Origin: Treponema sp.
GTDB taxonomy: Bacteria; Spirochaetota; Spirochaetia; Treponematales; Breznakiellaceae
Assembly: GCA_031254175.1 (NCBI GenBank)
Contig: JAIRUY010000139.1
Coordinates: 1-35,866 of the forward strand
DNA length: 35,866 bases
Direction: 5' to 3'
Positions within the stretch are counted from its first letter, which is position 1. Every line of letters begins with the position of its first letter. The position numbers and the translations under genes were made by a program. This document shows, piece after piece, positions 1-7,967 of this stretch. Under the pieces are notes generated by a model. It ran no database searches, was not told the origin of the DNA, and worked only from the letters and a program-made list of their open reading frames with translations.

Positions 1-174
1 ACTATTGCCACTCTCGATAATATTGATAAAAATGTTCGCCAGGAAATTTACAGCGCTGCTGCCAGAAAGGTGAGAGAATTGCTGCCGGTATATTTTCCGG
101 AAAGAGAACTGTCTGTTGAACGTGACGGAATCCATTATAAAATAAAAGGCGATTTCAGTCTGGGGAACAGATAA
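1..174 (+). CDS. C-terminal end of an unidentified protein (5' truncated by window)
   Basis: An open frame runs from the first base to TAA at 172-174 and encodes 57 residues (starting TIATLDNIDKN, ending DFSLGNR). It is the tail of a gene that begins outside the window. The piece is charged, with a probable helix (VRQEIYSAAARKVRELLPVYF), and shows no motif I recognise. It converges on parE, whose stop lies 11 bp beyond. No clear terminator hairpin separates the two. Function cannot be assigned. Confidence 0.55.
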   Translation, partial: TIATLDNIDKNVRQEIYSAAARKVRELLPVYFPERELSVERDGIHYKIKGDFSLGNR

Positions 175-185
175 TATTACCCGGT

Positions 186-2195
186 CTATCCCGCATCCTC
201 AATTAAATTTTTCATGATATATTCCCGGCGCTCGGGAGTGTTTTTACCCATGTAGAAATTCAGTACCTGGGGAACTGCCTTGAGGGTGTTAACCGACACC
301 GGTACAAGCCGGATATTTTCACCGATAAATTGACCGAACTCCTTGGGGCTGATTTCACCCAGGCCCTTAAAGCGGGTTATCTCGCTTTGGTTTCCCAGAG
401 CGGCAACTGCTTCGTCGCGCTCCTTTTCCGAATAGCAGTAGCGGGTTTCTTTTTTGGTTCGTACCCGGAACAGCGGCGTTTCAAGAATATAAATTCGCCC
501 AGCACTAACAAGTTCCTCAAAAAATGATAGAAAAAATGTTAACAAAAGATTGCGTATATGAAAGCCGTCAAAATCGGCATCGGTGGCAATAACTATTTTC
601 GCATAACGCAGGCCCGAAACATCGTTTTCTATGCCTAGCGCCATCATCATGTTAAAAAGTTCTTCGTTTTTGTATATCGAAGTACGTTTTTTGCCGTAAA
701 CATTTTCTACCTTGCCGCGAAGCGCAAATATTGCCTGTGTCATCACATCACGGCTGGATACAATTGATCCTGCCGCCGAATCGCCTTCTGTGATAAATAT
801 TGTGGATAATTCCCCATCCGCGCCGTCTTCAAGATGGAACTTGCAATCCTTAAGCTTTGGAATTTTAAGAGCGATTTTTTTCGCAGCCTCCCGCGCTTCT
901 TTCTTGACGGCGTTAAGTTCCGTACGCAGGCTTTCGTTTGCGATTATTTTCTGCTCAAGTTTTTTGCCTGCTTCAGGGTTTTTATGCAGCCAGTCTTCCA
1001 CAGCGTTTCGTGTTTCCTGAACAACCCATGCGCGAATATCCGAATTACCGAGTTTATTTTTGGTCTGACTTTCAAAAACCGGATTTTTCAGCTTTATCGC
1101 TATTGCGGCAATTGTTCCTTCACGCACGTCCTCGCTGCGGTAATCTTTTTTATAATAGGTCTGAATGCCCTTTAAAAAACCTTCTTTAAAGGCGGACAGG
1201 TGAGTTCCGCCGTCCGAAGTATACTGGCCGTTTACAAATGAAAAATATTCTTCGCCGTAATTGTTTGTATGGGTAAAGGCAAGTTCAAGCATCCCTCCGG
1301 GCTGCTGCCCGTTAGGTGAATGTTCGCTGCGATAATATCCGAGCGGATACAGGCAGCCATCGCCGGTTTCTTCGTACAGAAGATCGTAAAGCCCCCGTTT
1401 GGACTGATACTGTTTGCCGTTAAACGACAGGATAAGGCCGGCGTTAAGATACGAATAATTTTGCATGCGCTTTTCGATAAATTCAGGATTAAAAATATAA
1501 TCTTTGAATATTTCCGGATCCGGCGTAAATTCAACAAGAGTTCCGTCCTTTACTTTTTCCTTTAATTTACCTTTGCGATCAATTTTTAATTTGCCTCTTT
1601 CAAAAATCGCCTCGGCAAATTCTCCGTTACGGACGGCAACCACCCTGAAATGTATTGAAAGTGCGTTTACCGCCTTAGTGCCGACTCCGTTAAGGCCGAC
1701 AGAAAACTGAAACACATCATCGTTGTACTTTGCTCCGGTGTTGATCACAGAAACACATTCAACAAGTTTGCCTAGCGGAATACCCCGCCCGAAATCACGC
1801 ACCTTTACCAGAGCTTTTCCCGTTTTATCAATATCCTTTACGGCTACGTCAATAAGTTTTCCGTTACCCATGATAAACTCGTCAACGCCGTTGTCGATTA
1901 TTTCCTTTAAGAGAACATATATACCGTCATTGGGATTGGAACCATCGCCTAACCGCCCGATATACATACCTGTTCTCAAACGTATGTGTTCGAGCGAAGA
2001 CAGTGTTTTTATTTTTGATTCGTCATATACATGAGTTTTGGAAGGCGAAACCTGCCTTGTTTTGGTTTCAGAGGATTTTGCCGCTCCGGTTTTGGCTTTT
2101 ACTGCCTTGGCCGGAACGGCTTTTTTAGCCTTGGCATGTTTAGCCGCCGCCTTCGGTTTGGGCTTTGTCTTTTTTACATTTTTTTTAACTGCCAC
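186..2195 (-). CDS. parE: DNA topoisomerase IV subunit B (type IIA ATPase/Toprim subunit)
   Basis: This is the ATPase subunit of a type IIA topoisomerase, 669 aa. Visible in order: a Lys/Ala/Pro-rich tail (residues 1-55); the GHKL ATPase fold with Asn102 in EIIDNGVDE, the DFGRGIP loop (134-140) and a GLNGVGTKAVNALS lid (167-180); the transducer with the QTK loop (377-379); and the Toprim domain with EGDSA (470-474) and DADFDG (539-544), then RFKGLGEISPKEF. The compact C-terminus lacks the long insertion of enterobacterial GyrB. The RFKGLGEISP version of the motif resembles the ParE found in Bacteroidetes and spirochaetes, so ParE is preferred over GyrB. No parC lies next to it here; the upstream partner is the coiled-coil gene 23 bp away. 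The first Met is the only usable one before the ATPase core, so the basic tail appears genuine. Confidence 0.88.
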   Translation of the reverse strand: MAVKKNVKKTKPKPKAAAKHAKAKKAVPAKAVKAKTGAAKSSETKTRQVSPSKTHVYDESKIKTLSSLEHIRLRTGMYIGRLGDGSNPNDGIYVLLKEIIDNGVDEFIMGNGKLIDVAVKDIDKTGKALVKVRDFGRGIPLGKLVECVSVINTGAKYNDDVFQFSVGLNGVGTKAVNALSIHFRVVAVRNGEFAEAIFERGKLKIDRKGKLKEKVKDGTLVEFTPDPEIFKDYIFNPEFIEKRMQNYSYLNAGLILSFNGKQYQSKRGLYDLLYEETGDGCLYPLGYYRSEHSPNGQQPGGMLELAFTHTNNYGEEYFSFVNGQYTSDGGTHLSAFKEGFLKGIQTYYKKDYRSEDVREGTIAAIAIKLKNPVFESQTKNKLGNSDIRAWVVQETRNAVEDWLHKNPEAGKKLEQKIIANESLRTELNAVKKEAREAAKKIALKIPKLKDCKFHLEDGADGELSTIFITEGDSAAGSIVSSRDVMTQAIFALRGKVENVYGKKRTSIYKNEELFNMMMALGIENDVSGLRYAKIVIATDADFDGFHIRNLLLTFFLSFFEELVSAGRIYILETPLFRVRTKKETRYCYSEKERDEAVAALGNQSEITRFKGLGEISPKEFGQFIGENIRLVPVSVNTLKAVPQVLNFYMGKNTPERREYIMKNLIEDAG

Positions 2196-2218
2196 GATTA
2201 GCTTTCTCCCATAAGCAT

Positions 2219-3334
2219 TTACAATTGTTTTTCCAGTTCTGTAATAAAGTTTTCAGCATCATGGATGCTTTTTCCAAGATCCTTGATAGTATGCTCAAGA
2301 TCGGCTATGCGATCCTTTTTTTCCTGAATTGATTTTTTGTATTTTTCTATTTTGTTTTTTTCTTCATCAATGGAAATGGACGCTCTCAGTTTTCCGATAG
2401 CTTTTTCATTATCAAAAATAGCCTGATTCAATCTGGCAGCCCTGCCGATAGTTTCCCCGTCTTCAGCAGTAACAATGGTATCAATAAAATATTTCCGCTC
2501 AGGCTTGTCAATATCCAAAATCCCTGAAGCCTGCGAGCCGAAATTTCTGTACAGCTTGCGGAGTTCTTCCCTGTTTTCCGTTATGTGATTTTTTATCGTT
2601 TGAATCTGTTTCTGGGGATTACCGTCAATGCCAAATCCGGCGGAAATAATGCGTTTTTCATCCTTTAGTTTTAAAATTTCATCCGCGGCCGAACGTGATT
2701 TTTTACGAAGGTTGTCAATTTCCTCACGTATTGCAGTTACTCCATCATCATGCGAAACAAAACCAAGACTTGAAAGTTGTTCTCCGGCGCTCTGATAAAG
2801 CTGTTCCTGATTTTCCTGCGCCTTTGATAAAAATGATTTCAGCACCAGCCCCTGCGCGCTTTTCCCTATCCACGAAAAAACATTACCTTTCTCCTTGCCG
2901 TCAAGTTCATTGATACGGGCTTCAAGGGATTCAAGTTTTGCCGCAAGAGCATTTGCCTGTTCTCTGAAAGCGGAGGTAGAGTCATTGTAGTCATTGTTTT
3001 CAAGCATAGCCTTGCCCAGCTTCCGGTAAATGCCTGACAATTCCCTTGCCCTTTCTTTTTCTTCCTGTTCTTTTACTTCGATTGATTCCTCAAGTTCCTT
3101 AAAACGGCGGCTCTTTTCTTCCACTCTGGCAATTGCGGCGTTGGAATCGGCTATATCCCGCAGAAGATCATTGTACTGGCTAATATCCTCAAAATTTGCC
3201 TGAAGATCCGTTTCCAGGTTCTTTGAACGGGAATAAAGATTTTCACCAAAGTTTTCCAGCAAAGTGTCCAGTGAACTCCGGTTTTCCTGATTATTCTTTA
3301 AAAGGTCATCTATTCTCTTTTTTCTGTCATCCAT
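2219..3334 (-). CDS. Coiled-coil protein of unknown function, first gene of the parE operon
   Basis: This 371-aa soluble protein is dominated by charged heptad-like sequence. Coiled-coil segments cover roughly residues 30-150, 185-265 and 310-371 (for example KIEKYKKSIQEKKDRIADLE near the end). There is no signal peptide, no membrane segment, and no ATP-binding motif, so it is not a complete SMC/Rad50 protein. It ends 23 bp before parE on the same strand, so the two are probably co-transcribed, and a chromosome-related role is possible by association only. There is no Shine-Dalgarno before the ATG. A -10-like TATTAT ends 7 nt upstream, so translation may start on a leaderless mRNA. I do not recognise the family. 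Confidence 0.7.
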   Translation of the reverse strand: MDDRKKRIDDLLKNNQENRSSLDTLLENFGENLYSRSKNLETDLQANFEDISQYNDLLRDIADSNAAIARVEEKSRRFKELEESIEVKEQEEKERARELSGIYRKLGKAMLENNDYNDSTSAFREQANALAAKLESLEARINELDGKEKGNVFSWIGKSAQGLVLKSFLSKAQENQEQLYQSAGEQLSSLGFVSHDDGVTAIREEIDNLRKKSRSAADEILKLKDEKRIISAGFGIDGNPQKQIQTIKNHITENREELRKLYRNFGSQASGILDIDKPERKYFIDTIVTAEDGETIGRAARLNQAIFDNEKAIGKLRASISIDEEKNKIEKYKKSIQEKKDRIADLEHTIKDLGKSIHDAENFITELEKQL

Positions 3335-3341
3335 AAGATTA

Positions 3342-3369
3342 ATAATACGTTATTTTGAAATAATTGCAA
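3342..3369 (-). promoter_or_regulatory. Sigma-70-type promoter of the coiled-coil/parE operon, predicted leaderless
   Basis: On the minus strand a TTGCAA box (3364-3369) and TATTAT (3342-3347) are 16 bp apart. The -10 ends 7 nt before the ATG at 3334, placing the expected transcription start at or next to the start codon. No Shine-Dalgarno is present. Confidence 0.5.
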
Positions 3370-3391
3370 ATGCCTAAAGCACGCAAATGTA

Positions 3392-3420
3392 TTGTGTTTT
3401 TTTCGCTTTTTCTATATTAT
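3392..3420 (+). promoter_or_regulatory. Sigma-70-type promoter of pckG
   Basis: TTGTGT (3392-3397) and TATTAT (3415-3420) are separated by 17 bp. The expected start near 3427 gives a short leader of about 20 nt carrying an AGGAG ribosome binding site at 3438-3442. It lies back to back with the leftward promoter of the neighbouring operon. Confidence 0.5.
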
Positions 3421-3447
3421 TCAACCATAAACAATACAGGAGATATT

Positions 3448-5286
3448 ATGAATGTTAACGAACTAAAACATGCAAAGTTAAAAAAATGGGTTGAAGACGC
3501 GGTTGCCCTGATGACTCCCGATTCGGTAGAAATCTGTGACGGCAGCAAAGCGGAATACGACAAATGTATTAAAATTTTGGTAGACGCAAAGCTTGGCACC
3601 CCGTTGAAAAAACGGCCAAACAGCTATCTGTTCCGTTCTGATCCTTCGGATGTAGCTCGTGCGGAAAGCCGAACCTTTATTGCCAGCAAAAACAAAGACG
3701 ATGCCGGTCCGTCAAACTACTGGAGAGACCCGGCAGAGCTGAAAAAAACAATGAGCGAACAATACAAGGGTTGTATGAAGGGCCGTACAATGTACGTTAT
3801 TCCCTTCTCAATGGGACCTGTTGGTTCAGATATTGCCAAAATCGGCGTTGAAATCTCTGATTCCCCTTATGTTGTAGTAAATATGCATATAATGACCAGA
3901 GTAGGTTCCAAAGTTTTGGATGTTCTTGGCTCTGACGGTTTCTTTGTCCCTTGTCTCCATTCAATTGCAAAACCACTTGGCCCCGGAGAAAGCGACAACG
4001 GCAAATGGCCGTGCGAACCGGATGTTGAAAAAAAATTCATCAGCCACTTCCCCGATACATACGAAATCTGGTCTTACGGCTCAGGTTACGGCGGAAATGC
4101 CTTGCTTGGCAAAAAGTGCCTTGCCCTGCGTATCGCGTCTGTATTGGCAAGAGACGAAGGCTGGCTGGCAGAACACATGCTTATTTTAAAAATAACCAAC
4201 CCCAAGGGCGAGGTGAAGTATATCGCCGGAGCCCTGCCATCGGCCTGCGGCAAAACAAATCTTGCCATGCTTGTCCCAACCCTGCCCAACTGGAAAGTTG
4301 AAACAATCGGCGATGATATTGCATGGATGAAATTCGGCGCAGACGGCCGCCTTTATGCGATTAATCCTGAAGCCGGTTTCTTCGGCGTTGCTCCCGGAAC
4401 AAGCGATCACTCCAATTACAATGCAATGCAGTCAATTAAGGAAAACTCAATATTTACAAACTGCGGTCTTACGGAAGACGGCGATGTCTGGTGGGAGCAG
4501 ATTGGCCACGGCGCACCCGGCAAAACAATCATCGACTGGCACGGAAAAGAAAAACCCGCTCCCCAGACTGACAAAGCGGTAAAGGGAGAAGAAATCGCCC
4601 ATGCCAACGCACGCTTTACCGCTCCCGCAAAACAGTGCCCCTGTATAGCGGCGGAATGGGAAGATCCAAAAGGTGTGCCTATCAGCGCATTCCTGTTCGG
4701 CGGCAGACGCGCGGCAACAATTCCTCTTGTAAACCAGAGTAAGGGCTGGCTTCATGGCGTATTCATGGGTTCAATCACCGGTTCAGAAATCACCGCCGCC
4801 GCGCTTGACCTCAAGGAAGGAAGCGTCCGCCGCGACCCGTTTGCCATGCTGCCTTTCTGCGGCTATCACATGGGCGACTATTTTAAACACTGGCTTAAGC
4901 TTGGCAAAAAAGCCGAAAATGAAGGCCATGGCGATAAACTGCCGAAGATTTTCTTTGTTAACTGGTTCCGCAAAGACAAAGAAGGGCACTTCATGTGGCC
5001 CGGTTACGGCGAAAACTCCCGCGTACTTGCGTGGGTATTCGACCGCTGTGAAGGAAAAGACAACTTCGTTGAAACCGCTATCGGCAATCTGCCAAAAGCA
5101 GGTTCTATTGAACCGCCCGCAGGCGTAAGCGCTGAAGTAATGGCTGAACTTTGCTCAGTAGACAAGGAAGGCTGGAGAAACGAAATCGCCGATGTGCGTG
5201 AAAATCATTATTCAAAATACGGCGACAGGCTTCCAAAAGAGCTGTATGTCGAGCTTGACATCATTGAAAAAGAATTAAACGCATAA
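3448..5286 (+). CDS. pckG: Phosphoenolpyruvate carboxykinase, GTP-dependent
   Basis: This enzyme interconverts oxaloacetate and GTP with PEP, CO2 and GDP in the cytosol. In an anaerobic fermenter it may run toward oxaloacetate, feeding succinate or aspartate; that direction is inference. The 612-aa length fits the GTP family (about 600-620). Motifs include the nucleotide P-loop ALPSACGKTNLAML with ACGKTN at 266-271, the metal-binding GDDIA (288-292), the GGRRAATIPLV segment, and the guanine-pocket region FFVNWFRKDKEGHFMWPGYG. The frame is open back to 3364, but the ATG at 3448 is chosen because AGGAG precedes it by 5 nt and the protein begins with the usual charged helix. It is monocistronic, with its own promoter and a strong terminator. 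Confidence 0.95.
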   Translation: MNVNELKHAKLKKWVEDAVALMTPDSVEICDGSKAEYDKCIKILVDAKLGTPLKKRPNSYLFRSDPSDVARAESRTFIASKNKDDAGPSNYWRDPAELKKTMSEQYKGCMKGRTMYVIPFSMGPVGSDIAKIGVEISDSPYVVVNMHIMTRVGSKVLDVLGSDGFFVPCLHSIAKPLGPGESDNGKWPCEPDVEKKFISHFPDTYEIWSYGSGYGGNALLGKKCLALRIASVLARDEGWLAEHMLILKITNPKGEVKYIAGALPSACGKTNLAMLVPTLPNWKVETIGDDIAWMKFGADGRLYAINPEAGFFGVAPGTSDHSNYNAMQSIKENSIFTNCGLTEDGDVWWEQIGHGAPGKTIIDWHGKEKPAPQTDKAVKGEEIAHANARFTAPAKQCPCIAAEWEDPKGVPISAFLFGGRRAATIPLVNQSKGWLHGVFMGSITGSEITAAALDLKEGSVRRDPFAMLPFCGYHMGDYFKHWLKLGKKAENEGHGDKLPKIFFVNWFRKDKEGHFMWPGYGENSRVLAWVFDRCEGKDNFVETAIGNLPKAGSIEPPAGVSAEVMAELCSVDKEGWRNEIADVRENHYSKYGDRLPKELYVELDIIEKELNA

Positions 5287-5308
5287 CAAACAGACTTTGC
5301 AAAGAAAG

Positions 5309-5340
5309 AGCGCGTGGTTTTTAAACTACGCGCTTTTTTT
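5309..5340 (+). terminator. Rho-independent terminator after pckG
   Basis: A 10-bp stem (AGCGCGTGGT with ACTACGCGCT, one G-T wobble) closes a short T/A loop and is followed by a run of T to 5340. The opposite strand carries a CT-rich run (opposite 5301-5308), so it may also work weakly for the leftward PASTA gene that ends at 5366. Confidence 0.85.
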
Positions 5341-5365
5341 ATTATAGTTGTGGTTAAATAAGCCT

Positions 5366-6379
5366 TTAATTACCTACCGTCTGGCGGTGAAGTTCGCGGT
5401 TCAGCATTGTCAGAATAAGTACGGTTCCAACCGGCAGTCTGTAGGGAACAGTAAATTCTCCGCCCATGTAACTGACTGAAAATAACCTCTGCCGCTCAGT
5501 TGAGGGAAGCAAAGCTTCAAGGCGGACTTCCAGAGGATAGGGATTTTCCGGTATAGAGTATCTAAAAATCCCGAAGATTTCATTACGTTCAAGTCTTTCC
5601 GGATTCGTTACTGTCAATTGAACAATCGTATTGATGGAAGCCTCTGTATCTGCCGGAGGACTTTGAGAAACTACGGTTTCTCCTCTTTCATTCCCAATTC
5701 TTTCCCTTGCTGTAAAATGGAAATTAATTCCGGTGGAAGAAATCAATTCCAGCGTTTCTGAAATATTCATTCCTGTTAATTGAGGGACTGCAACCGTGGT
5801 ATTTTCCCGTCCTCTGCTTACAACAAATTCCAGTGTTAAAGGCCCGGAAATATCTGTTCCCGGCTCCGGCTTTTGAGCAAGAATAGTTCCCGGATTTTCC
5901 GGAGAAAATTCATACATCAGCGGTTCTCTGATTGACAGCAGAGGAGAGCCGCCCGCAGATGTGTAAACCGTCTGCAAATCCATCCTTACGTCATCAATCC
6001 TGCGTCCGATAAAATTATCAACCTTGTTTACAATAACACCCTGACTGACAACAAGGCGGACACGCCGGCCTGCTTTTACAATGGTTCCCGGTCTTGGATC
6101 CTGTTCCAGAATCAACCCCTTGTCCAAAGAAGTTTGCGAATAACGAAGGTTAATGCGGGGATAAAGTTCCTTTACCTGCAATTCAAGCAAAGCTTCGGTT
6201 AATTCCTTGCCGACTACATTTGGAACCATGGTCTGCTCTTCACCGCGCACAGCAATAAAAAAAACAGAAACCGCAATAATCCCTACAAAAACCAACAGGC
6301 CAGCTACCGCTATGATAAATAACCTTAAGTGATTGGCTACATAATCTTCTATTGAACTTAAATCAAGTCTTAAACCCAT
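5366..6379 (-). CDS. Membrane-anchored protein with three PASTA domains, no kinase domain
   Basis: This 337-aa protein has a short cytoplasmic N-terminus, one membrane helix (about 19-45) and three extracytoplasmic PASTA repeats (about 48-114, 118-190 and 194-259). Each repeat shows the family pattern of a valine-proline-like start, two helices and an Ile-Leu-x-Gln-x-Pro turn (LILEQDPRPGT, TILAQKPEPGT). An 80-residue tail with no recognised fold follows. PASTA domains usually sense peptidoglycan fragments on PknB/Stk kinases or PBPs; here no catalytic domain is attached. It sits 12 bp downstream of fmt with an AGAGAGG-type ribosome site and is the last gene of the def-fmt operon. A role in the periplasm or in cell-wall monitoring is inference. 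Confidence 0.82.
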   Translation of the reverse strand: MGLRLDLSSIEDYVANHLRLFIIAVAGLLVFVGIIAVSVFFIAVRGEEQTMVPNVVGKELTEALLELQVKELYPRINLRYSQTSLDKGLILEQDPRPGTIVKAGRRVRLVVSQGVIVNKVDNFIGRRIDDVRMDLQTVYTSAGGSPLLSIREPLMYEFSPENPGTILAQKPEPGTDISGPLTLEFVVSRGRENTTVAVPQLTGMNISETLELISSTGINFHFTARERIGNERGETVVSQSPPADTEASINTIVQLTVTNPERLERNEIFGIFRYSIPENPYPLEVRLEALLPSTERQRLFSVSYMGGEFTVPYRLPVGTVLILTMLNRELHRQTVGN

Positions 6380-6391
6380 AATGCCTCTCTA

Positions 6392-7369
6392 CTACCCTAA
6401 TATTGAACCGGGAAAATCCCGAGTTCCATTGAGAAAATCCCGCCAGAAAAGCGCTTTTTTCGCGCTGTACTGCAGCTCTGTTACAGCCAGAATTCCCTCT
6501 CCTGTTTGTACCAGTATACCATCTTTTTTGTCTATTCCCAGAACCAATCCCTGCCGGCTTTCCGCCCTCTGTTCATCCTTAAAAACATCTGCTTTCAATA
6601 TAAATAATTCACGCCCGTTATGAATAGTCCTGCAAAGCGGCCACGGGTCAAAAGCGCGGATTTTAGCTTCAATTTTTACCGCGCTTTCTTTCCAGTCAAT
6701 GAGTCCGTCATCTCTTGAAATCAGGGAACAATAGCTTGCCTTGCTGTGATCCTGCGCCTTCCCCTGGCCGCCTGTTTTAATTTTATTCAATACCGCAGGC
6801 AGCATCAACGCCGCCTTCCCGGCAATTGTTTCACTGAGCATACCTGTAGTTTCCTTACCCGTTAGCTGCAAATGTTCCGCCGCCAGAATATCTCCCCCGT
6901 CCATTTCCTGCGCCAGATACTGTATTGTTATACCGGTTACAGAGTCCCTGTTTAAAATCGCAGATTGTACCGGCGTGGGACCCCTGTATTTTGGAAGCAG
7001 GCTTGGATGGATATTTATCCCGCTGTACGGAAACAACGCCATAAATTTCGGGCCGAAAAACCGTCCGAACGCAAACGAAACAAGCAGATCGATCTTTAAT
7101 GCGCCGATCTGTTCCCGGAAAAAAGCATCAATTTTCAGCGGCTTTAAAACAGGGAACAGCGGCCTGCCCTGCTCTTTAAATTGCAGCAAAATCCTTTCGG
7201 CTGCCTGCCCAACTTCTGTCGGCAGCGGAGCGCCATGCCTGCCTTTTGGACTATCAGGATTGGTAAGTACGCCGGAAAGTTCAACGCCTTCTTTTTGACA
7301 AAGACGGCTGCAAAGCATTTCCAGAGAAGGAACAGCAATGGCAGGGCTTCCGGCAAATAAAATCCTCAT
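6392..7369 (-). CDS. fmt: Methionyl-tRNA formyltransferase
   Basis: It transfers a formyl group from 10-formyl-THF to initiator Met-tRNA. The 325-aa length is typical (about 310-320). The N-terminus MRILFAGSPAIAVPSLEML is the family start. The catalytic triad is intact: Asn119 and His121 in GINIHPSLLPKYRG, and Asp157 in QEMDGGDIL. The C-terminal OB-like domain follows residue 200. The stretch VSFAFGRFFGPKFM is diverged from the usual VVAYG-x-ILP but keeps the spacing. Its ATG overlaps the def stop by 4 bp (ATGA), so the two are translationally coupled. The functional pairing is obvious, since Fmt adds and Def removes the formyl group. Confidence 0.93.
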   Translation of the reverse strand: MRILFAGSPAIAVPSLEMLCSRLCQKEGVELSGVLTNPDSPKGRHGAPLPTEVGQAAERILLQFKEQGRPLFPVLKPLKIDAFFREQIGALKIDLLVSFAFGRFFGPKFMALFPYSGINIHPSLLPKYRGPTPVQSAILNRDSVTGITIQYLAQEMDGGDILAAEHLQLTGKETTGMLSETIAGKAALMLPAVLNKIKTGGQGKAQDHSKASYCSLISRDDGLIDWKESAVKIEAKIRAFDPWPLCRTIHNGRELFILKADVFKDEQRAESRQGLVLGIDKKDGILVQTGEGILAVTELQYSAKKALFWRDFLNGTRDFPGSILG

Positions 7370-7869
7370 TTAAAGGCATTTTCTCCCTTGCCGCTTATTT
7401 TCTCAAATTTCTCGATGAGTTTTTTCTTTTTATTTTCAGGCAGATAATCCAGAAAAAGAACACCTTCAAGATGATCGTATTCGTGCTGAATGACCCGCGC
7501 CAAAAGCCCTGATGCTTCAAGGGTAAAGGGACGGCCTTTTTCATTCCATGCATGAATTTTTACCGATTCGGAGCGGATTACATTTGCGTAAACACCCGGA
7601 ACGGAAAGACAGCCTTCTTCATACTTGCATGTTTCATGGGAAGTTTCCAGAATTGACGGATTTATAAAAACCCGCTCTGTATCATTCTGGATATGTACCA
7701 CAAAAATGCGCTTCATAATCCCGATTTGCGGTCCGGCAAGCCCTACCCCTTTATCTTTTACTAAAATTTCCAGCATTTGTTTTTTTATATTCAACGTTTC
7801 TTCATCAAATTTATCAATTTTATCCGCTTTTTGCCTTAAAAGCTCACTGCCAAGAGTAATAATTTGCAT
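7366..7869 (-). CDS. def: Peptide deformylase
   Basis: This metallo-hydrolase removes the N-formyl group from nascent proteins. The 167-aa protein shows all three motifs: GVGLAGPQ (motif 1, with Gly replacing the usual second Ala), EEGCLSVP (motif 2, Cys metal ligand) and QHEYDHLEG (motif 3, HExxH). It is first in the def-fmt-PASTA operon. No convincing Shine-Dalgarno precedes the ATG. A -10-like TAAACT ends 6 nt upstream with TTGATG 17 bp further, so the mRNA is predicted to be leaderless. It is divergent from the PilZ gene at 7968. Confidence 0.94.
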   Translation of the reverse strand: MQIITLGSELLRQKADKIDKFDEETLNIKKQMLEILVKDKGVGLAGPQIGIMKRIFVVHIQNDTERVFINPSILETSHETCKYEEGCLSVPGVYANVIRSESVKIHAWNEKGRPFTLEASGLLARVIQHEYDHLEGVLFLDYLPENKKKKLIEKFEKISGKGENAFK

Positions 7870-7875
7870 TTATCC

Positions 7876-7904
7876 AGTTTACTAAAAATCCGCCTTATCA
7901 TCAA
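7876..7904 (-). promoter_or_regulatory. Promoter of def-fmt-PASTA operon, predicted leaderless
   Basis: On the minus strand TTGATG (7899-7904) and TAAACT (7876-7881) are 17 bp apart, and six bases separate the -10 from the def ATG. The start of transcription would fall at the start codon. Confidence 0.5.
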
Positions 7905-7930
7905 TAAGCAGTTTTTACAGGTTCTTTACA

Positions 7931-7960
7931 TTGACGTTATGAGCCCTTTTAGTTTATATT
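7931..7960 (+). promoter_or_regulatory. Promoter of the PilZ gene, predicted leaderless
   Basis: TTGACG (7931-7936) and TATATT (7955-7960) are 18 bp apart, and the ATG follows after seven bases. No Shine-Dalgarno is visible. It sits back to back with the def promoter in a 98-bp divergent spacer. Confidence 0.55.
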
Positions 7961-7967
7961 ATATTGA

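Noticed and set aside
3364..3447. Upstream in-frame ATG that would extend pckG by 28 residues.
   Set aside because: The extension overlaps the -10 box, has no ribosome site, and AGGAG sits correctly before the ATG at 3448.
3594..3612. A TTGGCACC string resembling a second sigma-54 promoter.
   Set aside because: The -12 half reads TTGAA instead of TTGC, and it lies inside the pckG coding sequence with no gene behind it.
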